Shown: positions 46,575-58,412 of the stretch, one piece after another | Layout: each line of letters begins with the position of its first letter | Position numbering within the stretch: the stretch's first letter is position 1 | Origin: Paramecium octaurelia | Taxonomy: Eukaryota > Ciliophora > Oligohymenophorea > Peniculida > Parameciidae | Reading direction: 5' to 3' | DNA length: 64,000 nucleotides | Assembly (NCBI GenBank): GCA_905182995.1 | Contig: CAJJDP010000004.1 | Coordinates: forward strand, 1-64,000 | Translations under genes and position numbers: made by a program | The notes under the pieces: generated by a model | What the model was told of the DNA's origin: nothing | The model's database searches: none | Seen by the model: the letters and a program-made list of their open reading frames with translations, nothing else

Positions 46575-49234
46575 ATGAAAAGCCTTTGTTGCTATTTTGC
46601 TGTCTCATTTACGATTTCAATAATACAGTCTATTACTTATGTTGAGGCAATGTAAATAATCAGATTAGTCTGTTGTATACTGAATTTATTTGCATTAAAA
46701 ATGAATAAATATGTGAGCTAAGGAATTTTTGTACACAAAGTAATACTGTTTTTATGTGGACTCTTATCTCAACAAAATGAAAGTATTTTATAATTTGCAA
46801 TGGATGATTATTTCAGTCAAATGATGTTGAATTCCAAGCATTCCATCACATTCTGGAGATTATTTAGCAGTGTAGGAGCTATGGTATTAGCATATCTTAA
46901 ATATTAATACTAAGATTCAACTTAACTTTCTCTGACTATTTTAATTCCCTTAATGTACTTGGTCCCTCAATTGCCAGAAATTTATCGATAATACTGGTAG
47001 GCAAGGGAAGAAGAACAATGTTATTCTTTGAGCCCAAAACAAACTACCAGGGATTATATGCAAATCCGTTCCAAATTTGAGGAAATTAACCTCATTGCAA
47101 CAAACCTAGATTAAAATAACAAAATAGATATAGACTAATTAATTCGTAAAATAGCATATAGCCAAGATAAATAATTTGTCCTACAGGAGATCAAAATATT
47201 TAATGAGTAAGTTTGGAGATTGAGGATGAATGCCATGCCAATTGGAATTTGCATAATTGGCAATTAAATTAAACCCAAATTCATGAATAATGCATTAACA
47301 AATTTAATAAAGAAAAATTGTATTGATGATAAGGGTTAAAGTCTTGAAGAGATCTATGAATTATTTATGAAGACCCTACAATTTAAGATGGTTGATTTTG
47401 CTGGATCATACGATTTACCATAATCGGCAATCCTGAAACACGAAAAATATTCACAATTAAAAATGTAATAAAATGAGCAGTTTTTTGAAGAAGAACATTA
47501 TTGTCTATTTGATTTAATACAAAAATTAGAAGAAGAGCAATTTGATAGATATTTTAATAATTAGGATTAAATAATAGAATTAATTTCTACATTTGAAAGT
47601 CCCGTTAATTAAAAGCAAATATTTTTTGTATGCCATGTGCTATTTTAAGATAGACAGAATATTGATTATATGATAATTATTTAGGATTTCACTAAACAAA
47701 ATGAATTATCAAAATTAGAAGAATAAAATAAATTCAAGACCAAAGTTGTATAATCATTTTCCCATGAACTTAGAACTCCTTTGAATAGTGCTACTATCTT
47801 TTTAAGATCTGCCATAGGAGATTCAAACTTGAATAAGGTTATAAAGGAACAGTATTTATAACCATGTTTGTCAGCCTTAAAATTGTAAAATCACTTAATT
47901 AATGATATCATCGACTTTAGTTAGATAAATGCAAAACTATTAGATTTGAAATTCAGTTAATTTGAGCTCTCTAAAATAATAAAAGAAATCACTGAATAAT
48001 TTAAATTTTAATTCGAATTTAAATAAATTGGACTAGCTTTTGAAATTACTAAACCTATGTCTCTATTAACTCTCATAAAGACTGATTACCAAAGATTATT
48101 ACAATTGCTAACCAACATAATTCAAAATGCACTTACATTCTCTGAAAAAGGATATGTGTTAGTGAATATAGACAGTTTTGAAAGAAACGAGATAAAGTTT
48201 TCTATAAAAGACGAAGGCATCGGTCTCACAAAGAAATAGCTATATTCGATAAGAGAAATCATAACCTAAGAATAATAGACAACAATTAAAACTTAAGAGT
48301 GGCAAGGATTTGGTTTGATCATATGTTAAATGCTCCTAAGATACTTGTCGCCTATAAATAGAAATAGTATCTAAATTGATTCCAATGGATAGGATTCTGG
48401 AACAACAGTTACCTTTACGATATCCAATCATATTTCTGCTTAGACCTAGGAGCAGGTTTATAATCAAAGTTCCAAAAAGATATTGCCAAGAATGAGAAGT
48501 ATGCCCCATTTGAGGGCAGAGTATGGACTAATAATTTGTATCAAAGCAAAATCTCCCAGTAAGATATTGTTATCAAAAACAACAGATCCAGAGGAATGCG
48601 ATTTATCTAGTTCATCAATCCGTGAAGTAGGGGACAAGGTAAGTCGGTATCATCTAAAGCATTGCTCGATTGAGATTCTGAATAGCAGGAGTCCTTCATA
48701 TCTGAGTCAACAGAAAAAACTATCTGTTTCTTAAAGCAGAAGAGGAGGATCCTATTAGTTATCAGCCAATGAAACTGGTTTAAGTAATGTGTAATAGGGA
48801 GTGCCATGTTGTAATACGATTTTAAGTGTGGACGACGAAGTGTTCAATCAAAAGTCGCTGTAATTGTTGCTCAGATAGCAAGGATTTAATGTCGACATTG
48901 TACAAATATTATAATGTTAAGTTAGGTATTTAATGGGAGACAAGCCATTGAAAAGGTCATACACCCTTCGAAATGTTGTCCGACATGCACCGGTTATCGG
49001 TTTATTTTAATGGATTGCCAGATGCCTATTTTGGATGGTTGGATGACCACCAAAAGATTGAGATTTATGATGCAAAATGGATAAATCCCTACCATCCCAA
49101 TCATTGGATTGACTGCTTTCACGAGCAATGAGGATGTCGAGAAGTGCAAGGAAGCTGGGATGCTGAACATTTTACATAAGCCATTGGATCTCTCAAAGTT
49201 TCAATAAATATTAGCTGAACTTCATATTATATGA
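46575..49234 (+). CDS. Hybrid sensor histidine kinase
   Basis: About 877 residues. Hydrophobic N-terminal segments within the first 150 residues suggest a membrane-bound sensor. The kinase core is complete in outline: H-box SFSHELRTPLN with the phospho-accepting His, N-box LLTNIIQNALTFSEKG, G-box IKDEGIGLTKK, and GFGLIICQMLLR. The receiver domain has the acidic pair in SVDDEVFNQKSL, the phospho-accepting Asp in LMDCQMPILDGW, LTAFTS and the Lys in HKPLDL. One 26-nt intron, GTACAAATAT...AAGTTAG near 48898-48923, interrupts the receiver and restores INVDIVFNGRQAIEKV-type text. Such phosphorelay kinases occur in ciliates, but their signals are mostly unknown. Stop TGA 49232-49234, only 18 bp before the next start codon. 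Confidence 0.96.
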
Positions 49235-49252
49235 TTTATATAAATATTAATA

Positions 49253-49823
49253 ATGATTACAGGCAATCTGTTCAGAAAGGTTTACCCTTTGAAATTTGGA
49301 TTCTCCACTTCCTATGCTGAATTAATAGCTTCTAATAAGGCTAATAGAGTGTAAGATGTGGGAAGTTTGAAAGAATTGTTAGATTCAATTTATTAAACTA
49401 AACCATATTTACATTGCATTATCTTCAACTAAGTTGGACACCCATAGTATAGATTTTATTAAACTAGTTACTCAAAAGTGAATGAAATGTACAATGAAAT
49501 TTCTAATTAATTCGTTGGTTTTAAATTCTATAGGATTAATGTTGACAATCTAGATAAGACAGCCCAATTCTTTGGAATCAAAGTACACATATTCAGCTAT
49601 TGATTAGAATCCTCCAACTTCACTAATATATGGTCTAGGCTCCCCATTAGCCAAGCATGTGGGCCTGGGAGTGAAAAATCTCTAAATCAAGCTAGAGACA
49701 TCATAAGCGTTAACCCATAACACTGATTTCATTCCAGGCACTGAATAATGGGAAGGTCCATAAGATTTGTGGAAGGCAAATTATGAAGATGACTAAGAGC
49801 CATTCGATTATTTTGCCCGTTGA
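49253..49823 (+). CDS. Thioredoxin-fold protein without the active-site CxxC
   Basis: 181 residues after removing a 25-nt intron (GTACACATAT...GATTAG, near 49581-49605). It starts MITGNLFRKVYPLKFGF. The middle follows a thioredoxin pattern: strand YLHCIIFNQVGHPQYRFY, helix, strand KFYRINVDNLDKTAQFFGI, then the cis-Pro-like KNPPTSLIYGLG and a final strand and helix. The position of the redox CxxC is occupied by VGHPQY, so no disulfide chemistry is expected. The short N-terminal region before the fold could be a mitochondrial presequence. It sits 18 bp after the histidine kinase on the same strand. The fold assignment is inference from pattern only. Confidence 0.6.
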
Positions 49824-49959
49824 TTTCATTAGATCATGCATACAACAACATATAACACCTTTTATTATTTTTCGAATATAATGAGAATCCAAATATTCAA
49901 CCAGACATTTGTATTGGGACTACAATATATCAATGAAATCCGCTGAGATTTTTCATCAA

Positions 49960-50030
49960 GCACTGTTAGTATAAGGGTAGTATACAAGGTTGCCATCCTT
50001 GTGACACGAGTTCGAGTCTCGTACAGTGCA
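49960..50030 (+). tRNA. tRNA-Gly(GCC)
   Basis: A 71-nt cloverleaf. The acceptor stem GCACTGT pairs perfectly with ACAGTGC at 50023-50029. The D arm follows, then anticodon stem CAAGG/CCTTG around the loop TTGCCAT, giving anticodon GCC. The T arm is ACGAG, TTCGAGT, CTCGT with five pairs, and A is the discriminator base. There is no intron and the CCA end is not encoded. Confidence 0.96.
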
Positions 50031-50031
50031 A

Positions 50032-50038
50032 TTTTTTT
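50032..50038 (+). terminator. RNA polymerase III terminator of the tRNA
   Basis: A run of seven T directly after the tRNA, the normal stop signal for RNA polymerase III. Confidence 0.85.
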
Positions 50039-50070
50039 ATTTTTAATTAATATATATATAAAATATTATC

Positions 50071-51029
50071 TCACTTTGGTTTTGTTGCTATTAATAAAAT
50101 GCACTCCAGAAACAATGGTTAATATTTTAGCTTCTCTTGATTGAGGATCTCTGAAGCAATGTTCTCAAATTACTAAACTTTTTCTGGAGGAGCATTTTTC
50201 AAGAGTTCCAATACTTCTGGATTTGAAAATTTGGCTAGATCCTCTAAACTAAAGTTGTCGAACGGTCCTTACTATGTCCAACAATCTGATTCAGTCAAAT
50301 ACTATTACATATGTTTGTAAATCCTTGTAATTGGGCCATTTCGATGACTGGTTGAGTGCTCTCCAAAAATTTGGAAGGACCTTGTGGTTTCTCAAGGATT
50401 CCACTTCTAATTAAGGCTTCCTATAAAATGGTCAATGCTTTGCTGTTATTTTTGGATCCCCAAACGGTGATACCGAGTCTGCCTCCCGGTCTAAGTATAC
50501 GATATGCTTCAGCCATGGCCTGTTGGGGATTTGGGATTAGATGGAAGACCAAATTGGAGAGGTATGTATCAAATGTATTATCTTGGAATTAATTTAATTC
50601 TTGGATGTTTGCCTGTTATATGGAATAGTTAATTTAATTAAAGATTTCGGAATCTTCTTAAAAAAACAATATTACTTAAATTGACATTGTCGATTTCTTC
50701 TTAGGTAAGTTGGTCGATGCTTCCCTTTTACTGTTGTGTGAGGTACTTGTGCATCCTGGCAGCTGTAATTTTGACCATTTGATTGGAGAAATCAAAAGCC
50801 ACAAATCTAGCATATGGGTTCTTCTTCTCCACGATATATTGATGGAGATGTCCCCCTCCACAGCCAGCATCAATAATACTTGATAGGTTTGGATGTATAT
50901 TTACGAATCTGAATCTTCGATACGGAGCATATTTAAAAGAGTGAAACAAAAGACAGATGGGTTCTTTTAGGCTGCTGTGTATCTGTGGCTAAAGGAGTCC
51001 CAAAGTTTCTGAAGATACTCAATGTTCAT
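50071..51029 (-). CDS. SAM-dependent methyltransferase, class I
   Basis: About 296 residues with three introns (26 nt near 50880, 19 nt near 50660, 23 nt near 50298). It starts MNIEYLQKLWDSFSHRYTAA. The Rossmann-type methyltransferase motifs are plain: motif I IIDAGCGGGHLHQYIV, the acidic end of strand 2 in FVAFDFSNQMV, and motif IV/post region NTFDTYLSNLVFHLIPNP followed by YRILRPGGRLGITVWG. This is the Methyltransf_11/UbiE-like group. The last 70 residues are a helical tail (FSNPEVLELLKNAPPEKVQQ). The substrate cannot be told. Stop TGA 50073-50071, 40 bp from the end of the tRNA gene. Confidence 0.93.
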
Positions 51030-51211
51030 TATTTAAATTAATAATTGTGGAGAGAACAATAATAAAATAAAAATAACAATTTTAAGTGAATTGCAATTAG
51101 GATATTGTGAATAAATGCAACATAAGAAAAACACTAAAATAATTGCATTCAGTTATTTTAGAGTGAGTTTGAAAAATAAATATCGTTTTTGTTATAGAGA
51201 TTAATTAATAA

Positions 51212-52569
51212 ATGAAATTGGTATTAGGTTTGATCACCCTAGTGGCATTGGGCAGTTGTGCTTCTTTCTTGGAAGAACAACAACCAATGGAAAATAAAAT
51301 ATATAAGATCAAGTTGGACAGGACAGAATCATAAGCCAGAAAATCGTTATTCGATTTTGTCACAACCAGTCAACAATACAGGAAGAGTCCCGATGTGTTA
51401 GGCGAAGCAGATTTGGAAATGACCTAAACTAAACAGAAGGAATCAATCAAATTGTACAACTTCAAGAATACCCAATATACAGGAGAGATTGGATTAGGTG
51501 GTTAAGATAATAAATTCAAAGTATTATATTATATAACAACATAGGTTATCTTCGACACAGGATCCGCTAACATTTGGTTGAATTCAGCTAGATGCAACGA
51601 TTACGGATGCAAGAATCACAAACAATATGACGGTTCAAAGAGTCCTACCTATGAACACTTAGGTTATGATTTGGACGTCGAATTCGGAACTGGAGAATTG
51701 ATGGGAGAAGTACTAATTTGCATAAGAAAACATAGATTAATGCTGACACAGCCTATGTCGGAGGAGTCTCTATAGCCAAATAGGAATTTGCAGAGATTGT
51801 CAGAGAAAATGGCGATGTCTTCGCATAAGCAGGTTTTGATGGCATTGTTGGATTAGCATATCCAGAAATGGCCGCTTACAATTTCAACCCATTATTTGAT
51901 AATATCATTAAATAGAAATTGTTGGACAGAAATGTGTTTTCTTTCTACTTTTCGAGATAAGAAGGTTCTAGATCATCCGAATTAACCTTGGGTGGTTGGG
52001 ACACTGAGCATTTCACTGGAGATTTGCATTTCCACAATGTAGCCAACAAATATTATTGGTTATTGGATGCAGACAACATTTTGGTCAATGGAAAGGACTT
52101 GGGACTTTGCAAACATGGCTGCAAAGTAGTTGCAGATACTGGTACTTCATTATTAACTGGTCCATCAGATGACTTATATGATTTACTAGGTATTTCTCTA
52201 TAATCTATATTTAAGACACCTTGAATATTGATGAAAATTGCAGCAACATCAAAGAATTGCCAAAATTAACATTCGTTTTAGATGGTGTCAATTATGATTT
52301 GGATGCCAATGATTACGTTATGAAAATAGATTCAGAAGGAAATGAAGTAAACAATTAAAATAGTAGTTTAGGTTGCTTATGATACTTTCGCAAGTACTGA
52401 TAGTTTTGTAGAAATGGGAGCAAATTGCTAATGTGTTGGTTCATTCATGCCTTTAGATATCCCATCACCTTAAGGGCCAGCTTGGATTTTGGGTGATACT
52501 TTCCTTAGCAAATTTTATTCCGTTTACGATAGAGACAACGACAGAGTTGGTTTTGCCAGAGCAAAATGA
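51212..52569 (+). CDS. Pepsin-like aspartic protease, secretory or lysosomal
   Basis: About 400 residues, with a signal peptide ([18 protein letters not shown]), a propeptide, and the family landmarks YTGEIGLGG, first catalytic Asp in [11 protein letters not shown], second in [13 protein letters not shown] and C-terminal [19 protein letters not shown]. Introns interrupt it at about 51521 (24 nt), 51710 (27 nt), 52191 (26 nt) and near 52346-52404 (25 and 18 nt). Both catalytic aspartates are intact, so it should be active at acid pH, most likely in food vacuoles or lysosomes like cathepsin D. Cys pairs fit the usual disulfides. Codon use is richer in G and C than in neighbours, as expected for a strongly expressed gene. 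Confidence 0.97.
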
Positions 52570-52649
52570 TTCATATTAATATCACACATAATATACACAC
52601 CTTAAGAATAATTATTGTAACATTTGAATAATTCCTTATTATAATATCA

Positions 52650-53702
52650 TCATGCGTACTTTGGGCTCTGTCCTGGCTTTTGCAATTATCCTACTTATTA
52701 CTATTGCAATTAGGGCTAAACATTTCCTGTTGATGCTGGGTAGACTTATTACCATCCAGTTGAGTACTACTATGTTGTCGTAGTAACCTATCCAACTCCT
52801 GGTTAGACATATCCAGTTGCTGGCAAATAGCCTGAACTCTAGGTCACCTAACCATAGGTTGTGATCGGAGCTCCATAGGTGGTTGTGGCATAGGGTTGTG
52901 GGACAAATTAAGAGGTTGTTACAGGAGCTGTCACGTATTGACTCTAAGTGGTTGGGACGAATTGGGTGGTGGCTTGAGCATATTGAACTGGCTACACAGT
53001 GGTCTAAGCATATTGAATTGGTTGTGTGTAGGTCTACTAGGCATATTGGATTGGGGCAGCTACTAAAATTAATTTAAATAAAATTTATTTACCTTAATAC
53101 TATTGGGTTGTCTGGATTTATTAATAATCAACTGGGGCTTATATTACACTTTGTTTTGTCACTGCTTGGTACTCTGTTCTCTCCTTTATTGTCTCTACTG
53201 GTACGTATTCTGCGTAATTCATAACAATAATCAAATACCAATGTATTTCTCTTAGATCACTTAAGGGATGTGTTCAGTCACATATTCCACTGCATAATAG
53301 TCAGTAATTTTCCTCTCTCTTGGCACATACTCGACCACCTCTTGCATCACATACTCTGTCACTTCCTTTGTGTAGGGAATATATTCAATCCTAGATTCCC
53401 CTTTGATTGTCTAATTCATTATAATTCAATATTACATTTCCTTAAGTGACAACTGGGGCACTTGATTACACCAATCCTTATTGAGGATACACTGGCTATT
53501 ACAAATATTGGGGATTTGTAATTAATCCTGTCTGTTAAAGTGGAATTGGTTAGCCCAAAACTCCTGGCTGAATTTAAGAGCTTGCAGGAACCCAGTTTTG
53601 TTATGGCAAGTATGCTTCTGGAACCTATTATTAGGCAGTAGGAGGCAATTATGATGGTGTTGCCTTCTGAGCTGGAAGTTAAGATGGACGAGGATTGTTC
53701 AT
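52650..53702 (-). CDS. Alveolin-like cortical protein, Pro/Gln-rich
   Basis: The minus-strand product starts MNNPRPSQLPAQKATPSQLP and has three parts. The first 110 residues are Pro/Gln-rich. The middle holds back-to-back short repeats dense in Glu, Tyr, Val and Pro: RIEYIPYTKEVTEYVMQEV, VEYVPRERKITDYYAVEYV, IEYVPVETIKERTEYQAV. This matches the alveolin/IMC pattern of E.V.VP..K-type repeats. The last 150 residues are low-complexity with repeated PIQYAQ and QFVP. Introns are 25 nt near 53407-53431, 29 nt near 53213, and 30 nt near 53065-53094. Alveolins form the filament network under the alveoli in ciliates, dinoflagellates and apicomplexans; the Paramecium epiplasm is the likely site. Stop TGA 52652-52650. 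Confidence 0.7.
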
Positions 53703-53997
53703 TAAATCTTAATTAATTTATTTTTAATTATTCAACAACTGAGCATTTTCGAATATAAATTATCTAGATCTCCTCATTAATATAAGTATCTCACATTAAA
53801 TTGCATCTCTAAAATCTATCCTTCCCTCACCAATCATTATAATTTTGTAAATTTTCAATCTCGATTGTCAAATTTCACATTATTAATTAAATAACACACA
53901 CACACACCAATCACTTACATCTTCATTATATGAATCAAGATATCAATCAAAAATATGTTAGATATTATAATTAAAATTCATAAAATAATTATTGTAG

Positions 53998-54576
53998 TCA
54001 TTGTTCAAAATATATAAACCCTGGAGTGTATACTAATTGCTAAAATGAAGGCATCTCAGCCATCAAAACCATATTTAAATTTAAATGATCGTTAAACAAC
54101 TTTTTTATATGTTCATCTGGCTTTTTATTTACCACAACCTCTTTAATTTCATAGTTAAATCTTTGTTTCAGCTACTAAATCAATGTTGTAAAATTGTAAA
54201 TCATATGACTATGAATCTCATTGTAAAACTCTTGGCAAAAAGAATTTATAATCTCCTCATTCAGTTCACATCTGTAATCGTAATTTCCTAATTTATATCT
54301 ATTCTTTTTGTATAAGGTATCATTTAATTGTTTAAAGTAAGGTAACATATTTGTATCAAAGCACAAGGGTAATTTATTAATCGGTTAAGTGTACGTAAAT
54401 TGTTCCACCCTTTAAAAGATAGGTACCTTTTTGAATTTGTGTAATTATAAATATTTATAGAATTTGTCTTGGCAATCCAAATAGTTCAAAGGGTATCCTA
54501 TTCCTATTATAAATGGATTCTCATTCGGCAATTTTAGTATTATATTTGTAAAATTATGTTTTTATATATATAACAT
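53998..54576 (-). CDS. Hypothetical protein
   Basis: Intronless frame of 192 residues, ATG 54576-54574, TGA 54000-53998. It starts MLYIQKHNFTNIILKLPNEN and contains PFIIGIGYPLNYLDCQDKFY and FCQEFYNEIHSHMIYNF. Composition is that of a folded soluble protein, with mixed charges and aromatic residues, and no signal peptide or membrane span. I do not recognise the family. Length and evenness of coding make it a credible gene. Confidence 0.65.
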
Positions 54577-54902
54577 TAATTTTAATGAGAACTGTCTATT
54601 ACTAATTCTTAACAGTTTTCAATAATATCATTACAATCATCGATCCCTACAAGAAGTATATGATAATAGCTTGATCATTATATGAACATATAAATTATTA
54701 TGATAAATGATATCTATACCGAAAGATATAAGATTCTTGATAGAATTACAAGTCAATTTACTATTGAGATGTGTTTAATACGATGAGTAAGAGTGAGTTT
54801 GTACTAGCTTACAAGAAATGAGAGTGAATTGCATTAATTTCATCTCTCATATATTAAATAGAGAATTTTTCACCTGGCTTTGAATGAAGAAAAATTAATA
54901 AA
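54577..54902. other. Intergenic, no gene seen
   Basis: AT-rich spacer between the start of the hypothetical gene and the end of the MORN gene, both on the minus strand. Confidence 0.6.
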
Positions 54903-56045
54903 TCATTCAATATATTATTCTAAAATTCCTTAATTCCATATTGCTTTGACCACAGTATCATTATTAGTTATAAATTCACCTTCTCCATGTATCATGCCAT
55001 CATCAAATTGACCAACATATTTTTCCTAATTTGACAGAACCAATGTGCCTTATCCGTGCATTTTGCCTCCTTCAAACTTACCTAATTTGATAGTCATACA
55101 TAATACCTTCATAAAACTCCCATCCATTTCCAATATTTGTCATATTATTGTAATCATAAGTGCCAGATATTATTTCGACTTACAAATTTTTTAATTTTCC
55201 TTCTCCCTCATAGAAATTTTCTTTCCAATAACCAGCATACACTTCCTAGCCATCACTATCTGTAAGGATTCCAAATCCGCTTCTAGTTTAAGGAGGGAAT
55301 CCTTGTCCTCTATAAATGTAGCCATCTTCATATTGTAAGGCCAACTCTGAAACATAATAAGAAGATCATACCTTCTAGTTCTCCATCTCCCTCTTCATAT
55401 TGTTCTTGGTCCTTTGGAGGGGTTGGCTGTTTCATTTGACTTTCAATCTATTTTTAAACTTGTTTGTTTGGTGTAATGTTAGGTTAGACTTGTTGTTGAT
55501 TTGGCTATTACTACAGAATTTACTGTTATTTGGGTTGTTATTATTGGGGGTTTTGGATTTAGCCAGGTTGTGGTTTCTATTGTGGTTAAGGCAAAGAGGC
55601 AGATTCTAGAACGGTTAAAAGATTCAATACTTTGCTAGGGCTAATATGATTATTGAGCGTTGGCTTTTTGAATTCTCTCCATCACCTATTCGTATGTGAA
55701 ATACCCAGGTCTTGTGGGTGATTACAATTACTATTGTTGAGGTGGTTTATTTTATGGCTGTTATTATTAAGATTGCATGGGATGATTTCTTGCAGGCGAT
55801 GCAAATCCTCTGACAGGACTCTGAAAATTCTTGTTGGGTGATTGAATCGCTTAGCTTGCCATAGGGTGAGCAGGTGGAGGAACATTGCCTCTAGGAATTT
55901 GAAATCCATTGTAGGAGGAATAGAGGGGTTGTTGTGGATAGCTTTGTGGCACGTAAGGTGGGTAGTATTAGGGTCTGTATGGCAAGGTTTAAGGGGGATA
56001 GGCTTGACGAGGATAATATTAGGGTCTGGTGTATGGATAATACAT
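54903..56045 (-). CDS. MORN-repeat protein with a Pro/Gln/Tyr-rich N-terminus
   Basis: It starts MYYPYTRPQYYPRQAYPP, and about 220 residues are Pro, Gln, Tyr and Asn-rich and surely disordered. The C-terminal 130 residues carry MORN motifs: YEDGYIYRGQGF, YAGYWKENFYEGEGKL, GKFEGGKMHGQGTL and YVGQFDDGMIHGEGEF. MORN repeats bind membranes or act as cortical scaffolds and occur in basal-body and ciliary proteins. Introns: 25 nt near 55596-55620, 25 nt near 55350, and 25 nt near 55085-55110. Stop TGA 54905-54903. Strongly biased composition in the first half resembles the alveolin-like gene two places to the left, but no sequence kinship is implied. Confidence 0.85.
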
Positions 56046-56278
56046 TAAAATAAAATTTTAAAATATATATCTTTCTTATTTTTGCTTATAATCAATTAAA
56101 ACATCCAATTTAACATTTTATTGCTTATATATAATTTTCTGAAATTCAATCCCACCCCTTCAGTCTAAATATGTGATGTACCCAAAAAGACACTCATTAT
56201 TTGTAGTCTACAACTTATTTATATTTCATTAAGAAATTAAAGGGCATTTAATTTTTTAATAATATCGTTAATTTTAAC

Positions 56279-58191
56279 ATGTACAGAAGATAAAACATAA
56301 CAAGGAAACAAATTGATCATTACAGCTATTTACTAAACGAAGAGATAGGAAGAGGTTTTAGCAGCAAGGTTTATAAGGGAAAAGACGATGTTTCCCAAGA
56401 ACTAGTTGCTGTCAAGGTGATCGATATGAAAATGATCAAATAATCAATTCACTCTTAACTATTGAAAAATGAAATCAACGCTCTTCGTTCCTTCAATAGC
56501 AAACACATAATGAAATTGCACGATGTCTTTTAAACCCAAAACAACACTTATATCATCACAGAATATTGTGACTCTGGGGATCTCAATAATTACATTCGCA
56601 AAAGAGGGAGACTAGATGAATAGGAAGCAACAAAAATACTCTAATGCGTAGTCTCAGCCATGGTGGAAATGAATAAAAAAGGTTTCATTCACAGAGACAT
56701 CAAACCTGCCAACATCTTAATTGATCATTCAGTACCAAAACTAGCTGATTTTGGCTTTGCTGTTCCCCTTCATGAAGCTAGAGTCCAAGGCAGAAACTTC
56801 AATGTCGGAACTCCACTTTATATGAGTCCGCAGGCTTTGAGACAGCAAGGACACACAGAACAAGGAGATGTCTGGGCCATTGGAGTTGTATTTTACGAAA
56901 TGCTTTTTGGAAGAACCCCATTCAATGGGCAATCAGAGGCTGCCTTAATTTCAAATATCATGAATCAACCACTCCATCTCCCATCTCATCCATAGATCTC
57001 TTCTGCTGCCAAAGATTTTATCAGATAATGTTTAACTGTCGATGATGCCAGGAGAATGCGAGTGCGTGATATGGCTAACCATCAATTGATGAGGCAATCG
57101 ACTGCCCCTTCTTAACCTCAATAACAAATACAACACCCACGACAATTACAATAGAGACAAGCTATCACTCCTCCTCCAGTTGAATAATAACAACAAAGAG
57201 TTAAAAGATCACTTAGTTAAGGGGGAAAACAAGATATCAGATATCGAGAAAACAAGGAAAACTATTATTAGCAATAAAATCAACAACTACCCCAGAAACC
57301 TGCTTAGGTTGATAATAATAGACAACCATTATAACCACAATAATAGAATGTCTAAAGATCTACTAGTTAACAATAGGTTCAAAAGCATTATATTAAATAA
57401 AAAACATAGCCGGCTGAAGACATCAAACCTTTGGGAATATCAATGGAGTGCAAAGTTAACAACGATATTTTATTTACTTAAGTTAATTTTTGTAGGTTCC
57501 TATATAAGTTTTCCTCAAGTCTGCTCTAGTGTAAAGTAATTAGCACTGAATTAAAAGATAAATTGCTCTTTCTAATGGGTAAGAACATTGCAATTAAAAT
57601 TACTAAACTCAATCTAATTACAGATAAGGAAAACAACTAGCCAAATGTCCTACAATTAGAGGATTTCCCCACTTATAAGAAGACAGATTCCTATCATAAA
57701 TTTTCTTAAGCAATCATCGAATACAACGAAAAATATATGAAGTATTTTGATAAACTCCTCAAACTATGCAATTCTAAATCAGGTATTTTTATAGTAATCA
57801 TATTTAGAATTACAAAAGGACACTACCTTTGTCTGTCTTTTAAATTAGGATTTTACAGAAACAGAGACATTTTATAGAATCACTTAACAATATATCAAAT
57901 AAAGTTTGACTGAAATCAAAAATTATTTTAGATCGTAAAACCTGTAAAACATTAATCTCGATTCTCCAATCACAGAAGAGGTAAATAACTAACTAACTAA
58001 TGTAGATTCAATTGCCAGGATTGATGTTATAAGGACTTAGCAATTATTACCTTTTGCTCCAAAAAGCAATTGAATACTTAAAGGATTATAAGGGGTTTGT
58101 TAGAAGTACTCATACGGAATTAATGACTGATAAATCTTCCGAGGCTCTTACTTATGGGATACTAGAATAATTAATGGTTAGATTGCTATGA
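56279..58191 (+). CDS. ULK/Atg1-like serine/threonine protein kinase
   Basis: Kinase domain at the N-terminus (residues 20 to 270) with every catalytic element: Gly loop GRGFSSKVYKG, Lys in VAVKVIDMKMI, catalytic loop FIHRDIKPANILI, Mg-binding ADFGFAVP, and activation-segment end GTPLYMSPQAL. VIDMKMI, the ITEYCDSGDL hinge and MSPQ are typical of the ULK-like kinases that are greatly expanded in Paramecium. A long Gln-rich linker follows (residues 280 to 390), then a helical C-terminal half of about 230 residues with two introns (25 nt near 57783 and 25 nt near 57978). ATG 56279, TGA 58189-58191. It may control autophagy or ciliary processes; the target is unknown. Confidence 0.94.
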
Positions 58192-58412
58192 TAGTTAAAG
58201 TTATAATAATAAATATTAATTTCTTTTTGTAATTTTAGAGATCGTTTGAATAAAACTGTTTAAAAGTTAGTTTAGTTACCATTTCGATTGCAATTTGCTC
58301 ATATTTATTTATTCAAATTGAAAAAAACACAGATAAAATTATTTTATTATGATAATTGATATTAATATATCTTATATTTATATCACAAGGTAAATTTGAC
58401 ATGCTCACCTTT

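Noticed and set aside
57180-57539. A 119-codon standard-code ORF rich in Asn and Lys
   Set aside because: It is an out-of-frame shadow of the Gln-rich linker of the ULK-like kinase.
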